Source: Chloroflexota bacterium
Lineage (GTDB): Bacteria; Chloroflexota; Dehalococcoidia; Lucifugimonadales; UBA3495
Assembly (NCBI GenBank): GCA_022568195.1
Contig: JADFFS010000013.1
Coordinates: forward strand, 1 to 38,896
Direction of reading: 5' to 3'
Length of the DNA stretch: 38,896 bases
The notes under the pieces: model-generated
Databases searched by the model: none
Seen by the model: the letters and a program-made list of their open reading frames with translations, nothing else
Told to the model about the DNA's origin: nothing
Made by a program: the position numbers and the translations under genes
Shown here: positions 25,870 through 33,615 of the stretch, one piece after another
How the letters are laid out: every line of letters starts with the position of its first letter
How positions within the stretch are numbered: the stretch's first letter is position 1

Positions 25870-27145
25870 ATCTGTCTTTGATCACCGCGGGTGCCTGCGC
25901 AAAATCCGTGACGCCCTGGGCCGGCTGGTATTCGGTGCTGTGGACTATGCCGTGTAACTTGAGCAAGGAGTCAATGAATTCTTGGAGAGTAAACCCGGAA
26001 CCGTCTATGTCACTGGGAAGGGTTTCCAGTTGAGCCGCCTTTAAGAGCATACGCTCCACAGCGGGTGGCAGATTTCCGGTCAGCTTGTAAACTCGAAGCA
26101 GGGTCTCCAACTGATCCTGGCCGATTTTGGGCTGAACCGTACCGGCCCAACGCATGAGATTAGACACCAGGTTGGCGTCCAATCTGTCGAACTCCCCGTA
26201 GCCTCGTACAACTCCGTCAGGGTGATGCCGATTTCCGGAGACCCCGGCCGGCGCTTGCTGTCCGGGTACTTGGCCCAGGTCCGAACCGAGGTGTGCCGAA
26301 TCCGGAGAGTGGCCGGGCATCCTTGCCGACCCGTTGGACGAAGAAGAGGCTTGGGCCGGTTGGCGCCCGTAGCCACCTTGACGGTATTCCAGCCCGGACA
26401 CGATGGCGTGCAATTGCAATATGGAGTCAATGTATTCTTCCAGGGTGAACCCCGGAGCGTCCGTGGCGCCTGGAAGGGCGTCCAACTTGGCTGCCTCCAG
26501 GATCAGGTCTTCGATACTCTCCGGCATATGGCCAGTTGTCTCGTATATCTCCAGCAGGGTCCACAGCTGGGTGAGACCAATCCTGGGTCGAAGCCCGCCG
26601 ACCCACCGTATGATGTTGGCCACGGAGTGGATGTCCAGCGCGCGAATCTGAACAGCCAACTGGCTGGAGTCTTGGGGAATGAGTTGGTAACCGCCAGACT
26701 CAGGGAACTGGGAAGCTCCCTGCTGGTTTGGGTCCGAGCCCATGTCGGGCATCACGGTATCCAGTTGCTGGAACCAATCGGGGGGCGGTTGCATCTCGTC
26801 CACAGGTAGCTGGCCACCGGTGGACTGATCGACCGGCTCTACGGCGGGCTCGGGCTCTTCTTCGATAGGTTCTTCTGGCTCCTCTTCTTCCTCAACCTCA
26901 TCTACCGGCTGCTCTTCCTCTTCTTCCACCGGCTCTGCTGCGGGTTCTTCTACCGCTGGCTTCGGAGCCTCACCGGTGGCGACACTCGCGCCTTGGCGTA
27001 TCTCGATAATTTGGGATTCGCTTTCTGTGGGACGGGTTTCTATTACGGTAACCATGTCCCTTAACTCGACCAAGGCTTGCTGGATCTCTCCCTTAATCAG
27101 GGTGATCTCACTCTCGATATAATCGACCCTTTCGTCTAGTTCCAT
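25862..27145 (-). CDS. ArlD/E-like protein with two tandem domains
   Basis: A 427-residue soluble protein. Residues 1-35 form a predicted coiled coil (LDERVDYIESEITLIKGEI), 65-105 are a glutamate- and proline-rich linker, and two copies of an 80-residue helical domain sit at about 170-253 and 322-404. The copies share the pattern (I/L)MRW-x-G-x-x-x-x-(R/K)IG-x-x-QL-x-x-LL-x-x-Y-x-x-TG. That pattern resembles the FlaD/E domain of archaeal motor proteins (a W, then G, then LL-x-Y-x-x-x-G-x-(I/L)). In euryarchaea ArlC, D and E form the cytoplasmic ring around ArlI and ArlH and link to chemotaxis. It overlaps the ArlG-like gene by eight bases. Confidence 0.65.
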   Translation of the reverse strand: MELDERVDYIESEITLIKGEIQQALVELRDMVTVIETRPTESESQIIEIRQGASVATGEAPKPAVEEPAAEPVEEEEEQPVDEVEEEEEPEEPIEEEPEPAVEPVDQSTGGQLPVDEMQPPPDWFQQLDTVMPDMGSDPNQQGASQFPESGGYQLIPQDSSQLAVQIRALDIHSVANIIRWVGGLRPRIGLTQLWTLLEIYETTGHMPESIEDLILEAAKLDALPGATDAPGFTLEEYIDSILQLHAIVSGLEYRQGGYGRQPAQASSSSNGSARMPGHSPDSAHLGSDLGQVPGQQAPAGVSGNRHHPDGVVRGYGEFDRLDANLVSNLMRWAGTVQPKIGQDQLETLLRVYKLTGNLPPAVERMLLKAAQLETLPSDIDGSGFTLQEFIDSLLKLHGIVHSTEYQPAQGVTDFAQAPAVIKDRYG

Positions 27146-27296
27146 TTTTTAGCCTCTGGAGTCTAAATCCTGACCACAATGGCTTACTCCCCTCCCTGGG
27201 CGTACCCTGGTCACCCCAACACAACAAACCCGGAGGCCATTAGGTATTTCGAATTCTAGTACCGTTTCCCGATAAAACTACCTTCTTTCGCTGCAT

Positions 27297-27374
27297 CCCC
27301 ATTCTTCCGCTCCCCGTCAACTGGGAGAGGAACGGTCCATTCCCTCTCAATGGGGGAAGGCTAGGCTGGGGTGG
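27297..27374. repeat. Degenerate intergenic repeat
   Basis: CTGGGAGAGG (27321-27330) faces CCCTCTCAA (27342-27350) across a short loop, followed by GGGGGAAGGCTAGGCTGGGG. The pattern recalls the CTCCCAGTGGGAGAGGGCTAGGG-type intergenic repeats of many MAGs, in a decayed form. Support is weak. Confidence 0.3.
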
Positions 27375-27379
27375 AGATC

Positions 27380-27577
27380 CTATCCAGACCCAATTCCAGG
27401 CACCCCAATGACCACTATGCCACCAGGCTTGGAAGGCGAAGCGTCCGCGGCTTCTCCTCCAAGTGGGTTCTGGTCCCTAAGGACCAACTCCTTTAGGTCA
27501 ACTAGGAGGCGCTTGATGTCCACCTTGAGCTCGGTCAGGCCTTGCTCTAGTAGCTCGATCCGTTCTTCCAGTTCCAT
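27380..27577 (-). CDS. 65-residue coiled-coil protein, ArlC-like fragment or partner
   Basis: Residues 1-34 (MELEERIELLEQGLTELKVD and on) form a heptad-like coiled coil that matches the start of the ArlD/E-like protein downstream (MELDERVDYIESEI). A glycine- and proline-rich tail follows. It has no ArlD/E domain. Its place between archaellin 3 and the ArlD/E-like gene, on the same strand, suggests a small partner that could pair with the coiled coil of that protein. The upstream Shine-Dalgarno signal is weak. An alternative is a decayed copy of the larger gene. Confidence 0.6.
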   Translation of the reverse strand: MELEERIELLEQGLTELKVDIKRLLVDLKELVLRDQNPLGGEAADASPSKPGGIVVIGVPGIGSG

Positions 27578-27759
27578 AATCGTTCTTCATGTCCAGATGG
27601 TAAAGAGGTTTAATTTCCCTTCCACCCAGCCGATGGACCTCGCTTGCTACACTCTCAGCCCTGCTGCCCACTGCCTACCGTGTGCGTATTTATTATCTTG
27701 GTTACAATACCAGCATTGCGGGTCCCACTGATGCGCCGGTGGGGTCGCTTTGCATTATT

Positions 27760-28389
27760 CTAGTTAAGGGACATGATCTTTTTGAGTTCCCCCGGCGTGG
27801 TCCTGTTGACGATGACCACTGCGCCCTTGTTGGGCTTCACTTGGATTGTGAACTCTTTGTTCTTGGGCAGCAACGGTGTGAGGTTCGTGAGGGTCACGGT
27901 CATGTCCGTCTGCTCCCCGGGGTCCAGCAGTTCGCCGTTACCGATGATCCAAACGGCTTTCCACCTGCACTCCGTAGTCTCGGGGTCGTTATCGAAGGTA
28001 TAGTCTTTGTCCTTACAGTTGATGGCTTGGTCGGCGTCCAGGTAGGTCACCACGACACCGGTTTTGGACAGGTCCACGGCGTCTGCTGCCTGAGCGGCGC
28101 TGCTTAATGTGAACTTGATGCTGTCGATAAAGGTTTTATTTGTGTTGGATTCGGCTATGATGTCACCGCGTATGGCTATGGTGGACGAGGTTTCCGCCAG
28201 CCCACCGAGAACCGTTTCCTTGCTCTTTTCGGCGCTGAGCAGACCGGTGCTCAAAACCGCGAAGGCAAACACCGAGGCGACCACCACGAAGGCTATCAGG
28301 ACTATTGCTGTTTCTAGCCCCGTTATCCCCCGTTGGTCCTTGGATAATGCGCCCCACCGCCCTAACAAGCGCTTGTCGTCGTCGCGCAT
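27760..28389 (-). CDS. Archaellin 3 (archaellum filament subunit)
   Basis: A 209-residue archaellin. The leader ends KDQRG (cleavage expected after G21), followed by ITGLETAIVLIAFVVVASVF, identical at the helix start to archaellin 1. The outer domain keeps the same strands (VTYLDADQAI, DPGEQTDMTVTL, FTIQVKPNKGAVVIVNRTTP). It differs by an insertion of about 15 residues carrying C125 and C141, a possible disulfide pair on the outer surface. GGGAGGA lies just upstream of ATG 28389. It is the first archaellum structural gene downstream of the two-component genes. Two archaellins with the same helix but different outer domains could share one filament or be expressed at different times. Confidence 0.9.
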   Translation of the reverse strand: MRDDDKRLLGRWGALSKDQRGITGLETAIVLIAFVVVASVFAFAVLSTGLLSAEKSKETVLGGLAETSSTIAIRGDIIAESNTNKTFIDSIKFTLSSAAQAADAVDLSKTGVVVTYLDADQAINCKDKDYTFDNDPETTECRWKAVWIIGNGELLDPGEQTDMTVTLTNLTPLLPKNKEFTIQVKPNKGAVVIVNRTTPGELKKIMSLN

Positions 28390-28433
28390 GCGAGAATCCT
28401 CCCATGTTGAACCCGTTAATGTGATGGAATAAT

Positions 28434-28501
28434 GCTATGCATAGCTAAAAGATACAGCTATACCCTTGTAGACTACCACCGGAGCCTACCTATGTCCATA
28501 G
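28434..28501 (-). promoter_or_regulatory. Two CTATG/CATAG dyads upstream of archaellin 3
   Basis: GCTATGCATAGC (28434-28445) is a perfect palindrome. CTATGTCCATAG (28490-28501) shares its CTATG and CATAG half-sites; the centres are 56 bases apart. On the minus strand the second dyad contains TGGACA, and 17 bases further lies TAGTCT (plus 28470-28475), a weak -10. So one dyad overlaps a possible -35 and the other lies in the leader. A dimeric regulator, such as the LuxR-type protein encoded next door, could bind both. A third pair, ATAGCT (28441-28446) / AGCTAT (28456-28461), also lies here. Confidence 0.45.
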
Positions 28502-28604
28502 TATTTAAAACCGGGTTTGCGGAGAACAAACGAGCCCCCCAGTAGAAAACCCGGTTCAAAAGGAGATTGCAGCGGAGGGGAGGGCCGTGTTGGCTCTATG
28601 ACGG

Positions 28605-29273
28605 CTAGCGGGATTTGGAGATTTCACTCACCGCAGATACGATGGCATGCACCAGGCTGTCATAGCCCGCGGAAACGTGGAGGTTGAATCTGGCGTAGAT
28701 CGAGCTGATGTGCTCTTCTGTAGTAGCTTGGTCCAGGCCCAGCATCTCCCCAATGGTGACTTCGGAATAGCCATCGGTCATCAAGGAGAGTACTTCCTGC
28801 TCCGGTTCCGAGAGGTTGGCCAAAGGGAATCCGGGCTGGACCAAGTATGAATCCACCAGACGCTGCACGATGGCCGGGTCCATGACGGTGCCACCCTTGG
28901 CCACCGTCTCGACAGCTTTGATCAACTCTTCGATATCGTCGATGGAAGTCTTGAGCAAATAGGCCTTTCCTTGGGTGCCATGCTTCAGCAACTCTAGAAC
29001 ATATTCTGGATCGTCGTAGGCCGAGATGATGACAATGCCGGTTTGAGGTTGGTTCGCGAGAATCTGACTGGCGGCTTCGATGCCGTTGAGTTTGGGCATC
29101 CTGACGTCCAAGATGGCAACCTGGGGCTTGGTGCTCTCGGCTTGCCTGACGGCTTCTTCGCCGTCGGCAGCCATTCCGACTATTTCCAGGTGCTCTTGGG
29201 TCTCGAGTATCCGTTTGTATGCGACCCGCATAAATTCCGAGTCGTCGGCGACAATGACCCGCAGTTTATCCAT
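28605..29273 (-). CDS. NarL/FixJ-type response regulator
   Basis: A 222-residue protein. The receiver has acidic residues D10 and D11, phospho-acceptor D56 (QVAILDVRMP), S84 at the switch position and K108. A LuxR-type helix-turn-helix follows (SEPEQEVLSLMTDGYSEVTI, then TTEEHISSIYARF). Phosphorylation by a kinase should alter DNA binding. It lies between the 2TM gene and archaellin 3, all on the same strand, and its likely partner is the hybrid kinase at 30359-31708. A perfect 12-base palindrome CATGGTACCATG at 29311-29322 lies 38 bases upstream of its start and could be a site for autoregulation. Confidence 0.9.
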   Translation of the reverse strand: MDKLRVIVADDSEFMRVAYKRILETQEHLEIVGMAADGEEAVRQAESTKPQVAILDVRMPKLNGIEAASQILANQPQTGIVIISAYDDPEYVLELLKHGTQGKAYLLKTSIDDIEELIKAVETVAKGGTVMDPAIVQRLVDSYLVQPGFPLANLSEPEQEVLSLMTDGYSEVTIGEMLGLDQATTEEHISSIYARFNLHVSAGYDSLVHAIVSAVSEISKSR

Positions 29274-29310
29274 CTTTCAAGCCCCGTGCCAGAGGATGAG
29301 GTCCCGCATC

Positions 29311-29322
29311 CATGGTACCATG
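29311..29322. promoter_or_regulatory. CATGGTACCATG palindrome upstream of the response regulator
   Basis: A perfect 12-base palindrome, 38 bases upstream of ATG 29273. It is a candidate operator and nothing more; the DNA shows no -35/-10 pair around it that I trust. Confidence 0.3.
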
Positions 29323-29367
29323 CTGGCATCTGCGCGTCCATGTTCGGAGAATGAATAATTGCTGCCG

Positions 29368-29652
29368 TCATTCACGCGATTGTATCACGTTTTCGTCACG
29401 CTCCCACCACTCATTGAATAAAGCCACCGAGATGGTGTAATGGATTAAAACGCCGACGCCCCAGAATATCAGTGGGATCGGAAACCACAAGAGTTCGTTG
29501 CCTTTGACATAGTAGGTCAAGCTGTTCCAGACGCCCAAGAAGATATTACCGATTATGAAAACGGCCAGGTGGACCAGGAATGTGCGCACCACCCGATCCT
29601 TTTCCACGGTCTTCCTGGCCTCTTTATAATTTTCCAGTTCCTCGTTGACCAC
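29368..29652 (-). CDS. 2TM-domain protein
   Basis: A 94-residue protein with a charged helix at the N-terminus (EELENYKEARKTVEKDR), a first membrane helix (FLVHLAVFIIGNIFLGVWN), a short loop, a second helix (FPIPLIFWGVGVLIHYTISV) and a charged tail with NEWWERDENV. This is the 2TM family layout; such domains often sit with or are fused to two-component regulators. The charged parts are predicted to face the cytoplasm. Its function is unknown. It lies between two response regulator genes on the same strand and could present a signal to them. Confidence 0.72.
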   Translation of the reverse strand: MVNEELENYKEARKTVEKDRVVRTFLVHLAVFIIGNIFLGVWNSLTYYVKGNELLWFPIPLIFWGVGVLIHYTISVALFNEWWERDENVIQSRE

Positions 29653-29852
29653 AGTGTCGCCTCCTTCGTGAGTACCCGCAAACCTGCCCGAGGGGAATTA
29701 ACGCGCTGCATTAAACCAAATAATCCGTTGGACAAATGCTTATCAATCTTGTCCAGCCTGTCCAGCCTGTGTCAAGGTACCTGCCCCACGTGGATTGGCG
29801 GTTTCGTGCATCGAATGGTTGATAGCAGCATGAAATGCTTCGGGACAAGTCG

Positions 29853-30305
29853 TCAAAGCGACTCAAGCTGATCCAAAACGGTCTGTGGCAGCCGCTCTCT
29901 CAGGTGCGGGTCGAGAATGGTCTCACCCCGTGCTACACCTTCAACTGCGTCCAGCAGGATGTCCAAGTCGTCCATCGAGCTTTTCAGGATATAGGCCTTT
30001 CCCTTAGAGCCGTACTTGAGCAGTTCCACGAAATACTGGGTATCGTCGTACGCGGATATAATTACGATTCCGGTTCCTGGAGAATTAGCCAAGATTTTGC
30101 GGGCCGCCTCCAAGCCGTTGACCTTGGGCATCTTGATGTCCAAGATTGCCACGTCTGGGTGCGTCGCCTCGGCTTGCTTAACCGCTTCTTCCCCATCGGA
30201 GGCCAAGGCTACAACCTGCAGGTTATTTTGGGTTTGCAGGATTTTTTGGTAGGCCGATAGCATCATCTTCGAGTCATCGGCGACTAGGATTCGTAACTTA
30301 TGCAT
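29853..30305 (-). CDS. Receiver-only response regulator (CheY-like)
   Basis: A protein of about 150 residues from ATG 30305, which has GGAG eight bases upstream; a GTG at 30323 gives six more residues. The receiver is complete: D10, D11, D56 in DVAILDIKMP, S84 and K108. It is similar to the receiver of the LuxR-type regulator encoded 580 bases further on, including the ISAYDD segment. It stops shortly after the receiver, where that regulator begins its DNA-binding domain, so this one either lost the domain or was made without it. A CheY-like role in signalling to the archaellum motor, or a phosphate sink, is inference. The next gene upstream is the hybrid kinase. Confidence 0.85.
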   Translation of the reverse strand: MHKLRILVADDSKMMLSAYQKILQTQNNLQVVALASDGEEAVKQAEATHPDVAILDIKMPKVNGLEAARKILANSPGTGIVIISAYDDTQYFVELLKYGSKGKAYILKSSMDDLDILLDAVEGVARGETILDPHLRERLPQTVLDQLESL

Positions 30306-30358
30306 TCCAGATGCTCCAACCACGTTCAGCCTGGCAATCAGGCCCTGTGCGAGCGGGG

Positions 30359-31708
30359 CTATTCGACTTCAGGCACTATTTCGGGGCCGTCAGATACACG
30401 ACCAACGCTTAGACGATAGCTTGAGACCTGAAACTCAGCATTGCTTTCAGATTTGGATCGGATGGGAATACGGGCGCGAATTGTAGTGCCCACGGACTCG
30501 GTGGACTCGATGTCCATGGTTCCTTGAAGACCCTCAATCCGGTCTTGCAATTGAGCCAGATCCAGGTGTCCGGGACGCACCTCACCTGTCAAGTCGTGGA
30601 CATTAAAGCCCCTGCCGTCGTCGGCAATCAATATGTCCAGGCCAACATCGGTCCAATTCAGGTCAACCACCAGCCGCTTGGCATGAGCGTGCTGGATGAC
30701 GTTGTTCACCCCTTGCTGGATCGCCCGGTAGAGGCCTAGCTCCACCTCTTCCGAAGGGCGCCCATTGTCGAACCCCCGGGACCTCAGTTCGATTTCCAGC
30801 GGGTGTGGACCCCGCGTGGGCCGGGACGCTAGCTGTTCCATGTAGGACCTGATTGCCGGTACCAGGCCTAAGTTGACCAACACCGAGGGATAAATGTTCC
30901 AGACAACTTGTTTGAGTTCGCGGTCGATTTCTTTAATCTTGGCGCCCAGGTCCACCACGTCCTCGGCCAACTCCGGGGACACCTGGCTTGCTTTCCGCCG
31001 GATCAGGCCCAACTCCGCGCCAATAGCGGTCAACGGTACCATAACGTTGTCGTGAAGCGTCTCTGAGAGCTGCTTTCGTTCCTCTTCGGTGGCCCCGTGC
31101 CGGGCCTGGAGGCGCCGGATTTCCAAGGACCGGGCTAACTCTGCTTCTAGGTTCTTTCGCCTCTCATTTTCGATGGCTAATTCCCGGGCGTGGGCCGCCG
31201 ACGGCTGATCGTGCTCCCCCTGGGGCACGGTGCTGCCAGAGGGGCTGTTGCTGGCGAGTTGCTGGGCGCCGGCATGCTGGTCTAGCCTGGACGCCGCGAT
31301 TCTCAGGGTTTCCAAGAGTCTGGTATTCTCCTGCACCAAACTGCGGTGCCTCAGGGCGGATCGGACCATAGCCCGAACCTCGACCCTGCGAATAGGTTTG
31401 GCCAGCCATCCGAACGCCTCGTTGCTCAGCACGTGGTTTGTGATGGTGGAGCTCGCGCCATCGGTGGCGAAAATCAGGCTGGCGGCAGCGTCCAATTCCT
31501 TGGTGGCGTTGAGAATATCCAACTGGCCCTGAGGGTCTATGTCGGCCAAGACCACATGGGGCGGGGATTCTGCGATGACGTCCAGCGCCTCCCGGACGTT
31601 CTTGCAGGAGGTTACCGAGTAACCCTCGCCATCGATGGAGTCGGCCAAACGCCGGTGCACCCGGGCGTCTTTGGCCACTACCAGTATTTTCGGGAAGTCT
31701 TGCGTCAT
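30359..31708 (-). CDS. Hybrid sensor histidine kinase, receiver - HisKA_3 - HATPase
   Basis: About 449 residues from ATG 31708; upstream frame to 31885 has no conserved content. Residues 6-120 are a receiver with D56 (VVLADIDPQG) and K104, though the first acidic pair is altered (VAKD). A coiled-coil linker follows. The HisKA_3 helix carries H219 in SETLHDN, and the HATPase shows N-box QQGVNNVIQHAHA, and G-box DDGRGFNVHD. This is a cytoplasmic NarX/DesK-class kinase. The downstream regulator genes are its likely partners. The kinase half is closely similar to the FHA-linked kinase at 35943-37232 (blocks EVELGLYRAIQQGVNN, EVGTT-type ends), so the two are paralogues. Confidence 0.88.
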   Translation of the reverse strand: MTQDFPKILVVAKDARVHRRLADSIDGEGYSVTSCKNVREALDVIAESPPHVVLADIDPQGQLDILNATKELDAAASLIFATDGASSTITNHVLSNEAFGWLAKPIRRVEVRAMVRSALRHRSLVQENTRLLETLRIAASRLDQHAGAQQLASNSPSGSTVPQGEHDQPSAAHARELAIENERRKNLEAELARSLEIRRLQARHGATEEERKQLSETLHDNVMVPLTAIGAELGLIRRKASQVSPELAEDVVDLGAKIKEIDRELKQVVWNIYPSVLVNLGLVPAIRSYMEQLASRPTRGPHPLEIELRSRGFDNGRPSEEVELGLYRAIQQGVNNVIQHAHAKRLVVDLNWTDVGLDILIADDGRGFNVHDLTGEVRPGHLDLAQLQDRIEGLQGTMDIESTESVGTTIRARIPIRSKSESNAEFQVSSYRLSVGRVSDGPEIVPEVE

Positions 31709-32174
31709 CTGGCGCCTGTCAGGGTACAAATAGGTGATGCTTGAGGCTGGACCAGCCTTGTAATGCACGCAATCGGCGAGGCCAATCGGCCGACGAGCCC
31801 CGGTTATCAGTCTCCAACGAAAGGTTGAATCACCTGGCCGCGTCGAACGCCCGCAGGTGGTGAATCCGTCTTTGGCGGGCGGCATTATTCCGTTTCAAAT
31901 TATAACATAGAGGTTGCTTGGCTATTTAGATTACCTTTCGGCCAAGTCACTAATTGTTGCGCCACGGCGTGGCTACCAAATCGAATTATGCCGAACGATT
32001 TGGGGGATTAGAGAAAGCCAACCACATCACGGCGTCCCGTCTCCGCCCGCGATGGAAGGTACGCGCTCGACCGCCAAAGCCGCACTACGCTTTGGGGCAA
32101 GTGGGCCCGGAGATGCGAAAGGCTAAACTGCGATGGAAGGTGGTAGGCCTGGGTCGCAACAAACGGCCGCGTGG
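31709..32174. other. Intergenic region upstream of the hybrid kinase
   Basis: No gene is supported; two overlapping plus-strand frames (31914-32126 and 31954-32178) have no family features and no Shine-Dalgarno sequence. A perfect TATAAT on the minus strand (plus 31899-31904) could be the -10 of the kinase operon with a leader of about 180 bases. The string GCGATGGAAGGT occurs twice (near 32049 and 32130). Confidence 0.4.
31899..31904 (-). promoter_or_regulatory. Candidate -10 box for the kinase operon
   Basis: TATAAT on the minus strand matches the sigma70 consensus exactly. No -35 is visible at 16-18 bases, so support is limited. A start near 31892 would leave a leader of about 180 bases. 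Confidence 0.35.
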
Positions 32175-33581
32175 TTAGAGACCGAGCCTATTCACCCCAT
32201 CGAATGCTGCTGTTTTGTAGCATTCGGCCAAGGTGGGGTAGTTGAAGACTGTGTCGAGGAAATAGTCCACCGGGCCCCCGTAGGCCATAACCGCTTGGCC
32301 GATGTGCACCAACTCGGCAGCGCCTTCGCCTATAATGTGCACGCCAAGCAGCTTGCGGGTCTCCAGGTGGAAAATCAGCTTCAACAGACCGGTGCTGTCG
32401 CCGATTATCTGGCCCCGGGCGATCTCCCGGTATTGGGCTTTGCCCACCTCATAGGGAACCGACGATTCGGTAAGGTCCTCTTCGTTGCGGCCGACGGTGG
32501 AAATTTCAGGAATGGTGTAAATCCCGTAGGGAAAGAGCTCCGGCAGAAGTTTGGCCTCAATGTCAAAGGCGTGGCACGCCGCCAAGCGGCCTTGCTCCAT
32601 GGAAGTGGACGCCAGGCTGGGAAAGCCGACCACGTCGCCCACGGCGTAGATGTGGGGCACCTCGGTCTGAAAACATTCGTTGACCTTGATCCGGCCTCTC
32701 TCATCGGGTGTAACACCGATGGCTTCCAGGTTGAGTCCGGCCGTCTGTCCCGTGCGGCCTATGCTGTACAAGGCCTTCTCACTAACGATCTGCTTGCCGC
32801 TGGCCAGGTAGATCCTGACCCGTTGGCCCCGCTCGTCGTCAATGGGCTCAATCTGGGTTACTTGTTCGCCCAGGCGGAAGATGACCCGGTTCCGCCGCAG
32901 GTGGTAAACCAACGCGTCGACGATCTCGGAATCGACAAAGGTCAATAGCCGGGGATACTTGTCGATCAACGTCACCCGGACACCCAAGGTTGCGAAAATA
33001 CTGGCGTATTCGCAGCCGATCACGCCGGCACCCACCACGGCCAGGGTCCTGGGTAGCTCGTCCAAGTCCAGAATGTCGTCGCTGGTGAACACCCGCTTCC
33101 CGGCAATGGATACGTTCTCGTCCCGGGTGGAGGAGGTGCCGGTGGCGATTACGATCTTGTCGGCGGTGACCTCCCTTTGGCCTCTGCCATTGGGATAATT
33201 CAGGTGTATGGTATGGGGTGCGGTGAAGGAGGCTTCGGCCGTCAACAACTCGACTCGGTTGCGCATGAGTTGGCTGAGGGTAACGTCGATTTCGTTGCGT
33301 ATGACGTGGTTGGTGCGCAACAGCAGATCCTGCAGCTTGATGTCCTTCTTTACCATGTACGACTCGCCGTAAAGGCCTCGTTCGCGGTAGCCGGACAAAT
33401 AGATAACCGCCTCCCTCAGGGTCTTGCTGGGGATGGTCCCGACGTTGACGCTCACACCACCCACCGACTCATTCCTCTCGACCACGGCAACGCGGCGGTC
33501 CAGCTTGGCGGCTTGAATCGCTGCTCTTTGGCCTGCGGGGCCAGAGCCGATGACAAGCAGGTCATATTCGTATTCGGACAT
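32175..33581 (-). CDS. sthA: Soluble pyridine nucleotide transhydrogenase
   Basis: A 468-residue flavoprotein of the disulfide-reductase family. FAD-binding GSGPAG (12-17), NAD(P)-binding VVGAGVIGCEYASIFATLG, FAD block IYAVGDVVGFPSLAS, and dimer domain with GVHIIGEGAAELVHIGQAV are visible. The redox-active CxxxxC of dihydrolipoamide dehydrogenase is absent: the segment reads GGVSVNVGTIPSKTLREAV. Loss of these cysteines and the GTIPSKTLREA string are typical of SthA, which moves hydride between NADPH and NAD+ in the cytoplasm. ATG 33581 has GAGG close upstream. It starts 34 bases after the GH15 stop and is probably co-transcribed with it. Confidence 0.9.
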   Translation of the reverse strand: MSEYEYDLLVIGSGPAGQRAAIQAAKLDRRVAVVERNESVGGVSVNVGTIPSKTLREAVIYLSGYRERGLYGESYMVKKDIKLQDLLLRTNHVIRNEIDVTLSQLMRNRVELLTAEASFTAPHTIHLNYPNGRGQREVTADKIVIATGTSSTRDENVSIAGKRVFTSDDILDLDELPRTLAVVGAGVIGCEYASIFATLGVRVTLIDKYPRLLTFVDSEIVDALVYHLRRNRVIFRLGEQVTQIEPIDDERGQRVRIYLASGKQIVSEKALYSIGRTGQTAGLNLEAIGVTPDERGRIKVNECFQTEVPHIYAVGDVVGFPSLASTSMEQGRLAACHAFDIEAKLLPELFPYGIYTIPEISTVGRNEEDLTESSVPYEVGKAQYREIARGQIIGDSTGLLKLIFHLETRKLLGVHIIGEGAAELVHIGQAVMAYGGPVDYFLDTVFNYPTLAECYKTAAFDGVNRLGL

Positions 33582-33615
33582 TCTCGCCTCGATCTGTGTT
33601 AGCCCCAGTACCTGG

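Noticed and set aside
29740-29775. GTCCAGCCT direct repeat as a CRISPR-like unit
   Set aside because: Only two adjacent short copies, with no spacers.
31914-32178. Two overlapping short plus-strand frames
   Set aside because: Arginine-rich, low-quality translations typical of GC-rich non-coding DNA; no start signal.
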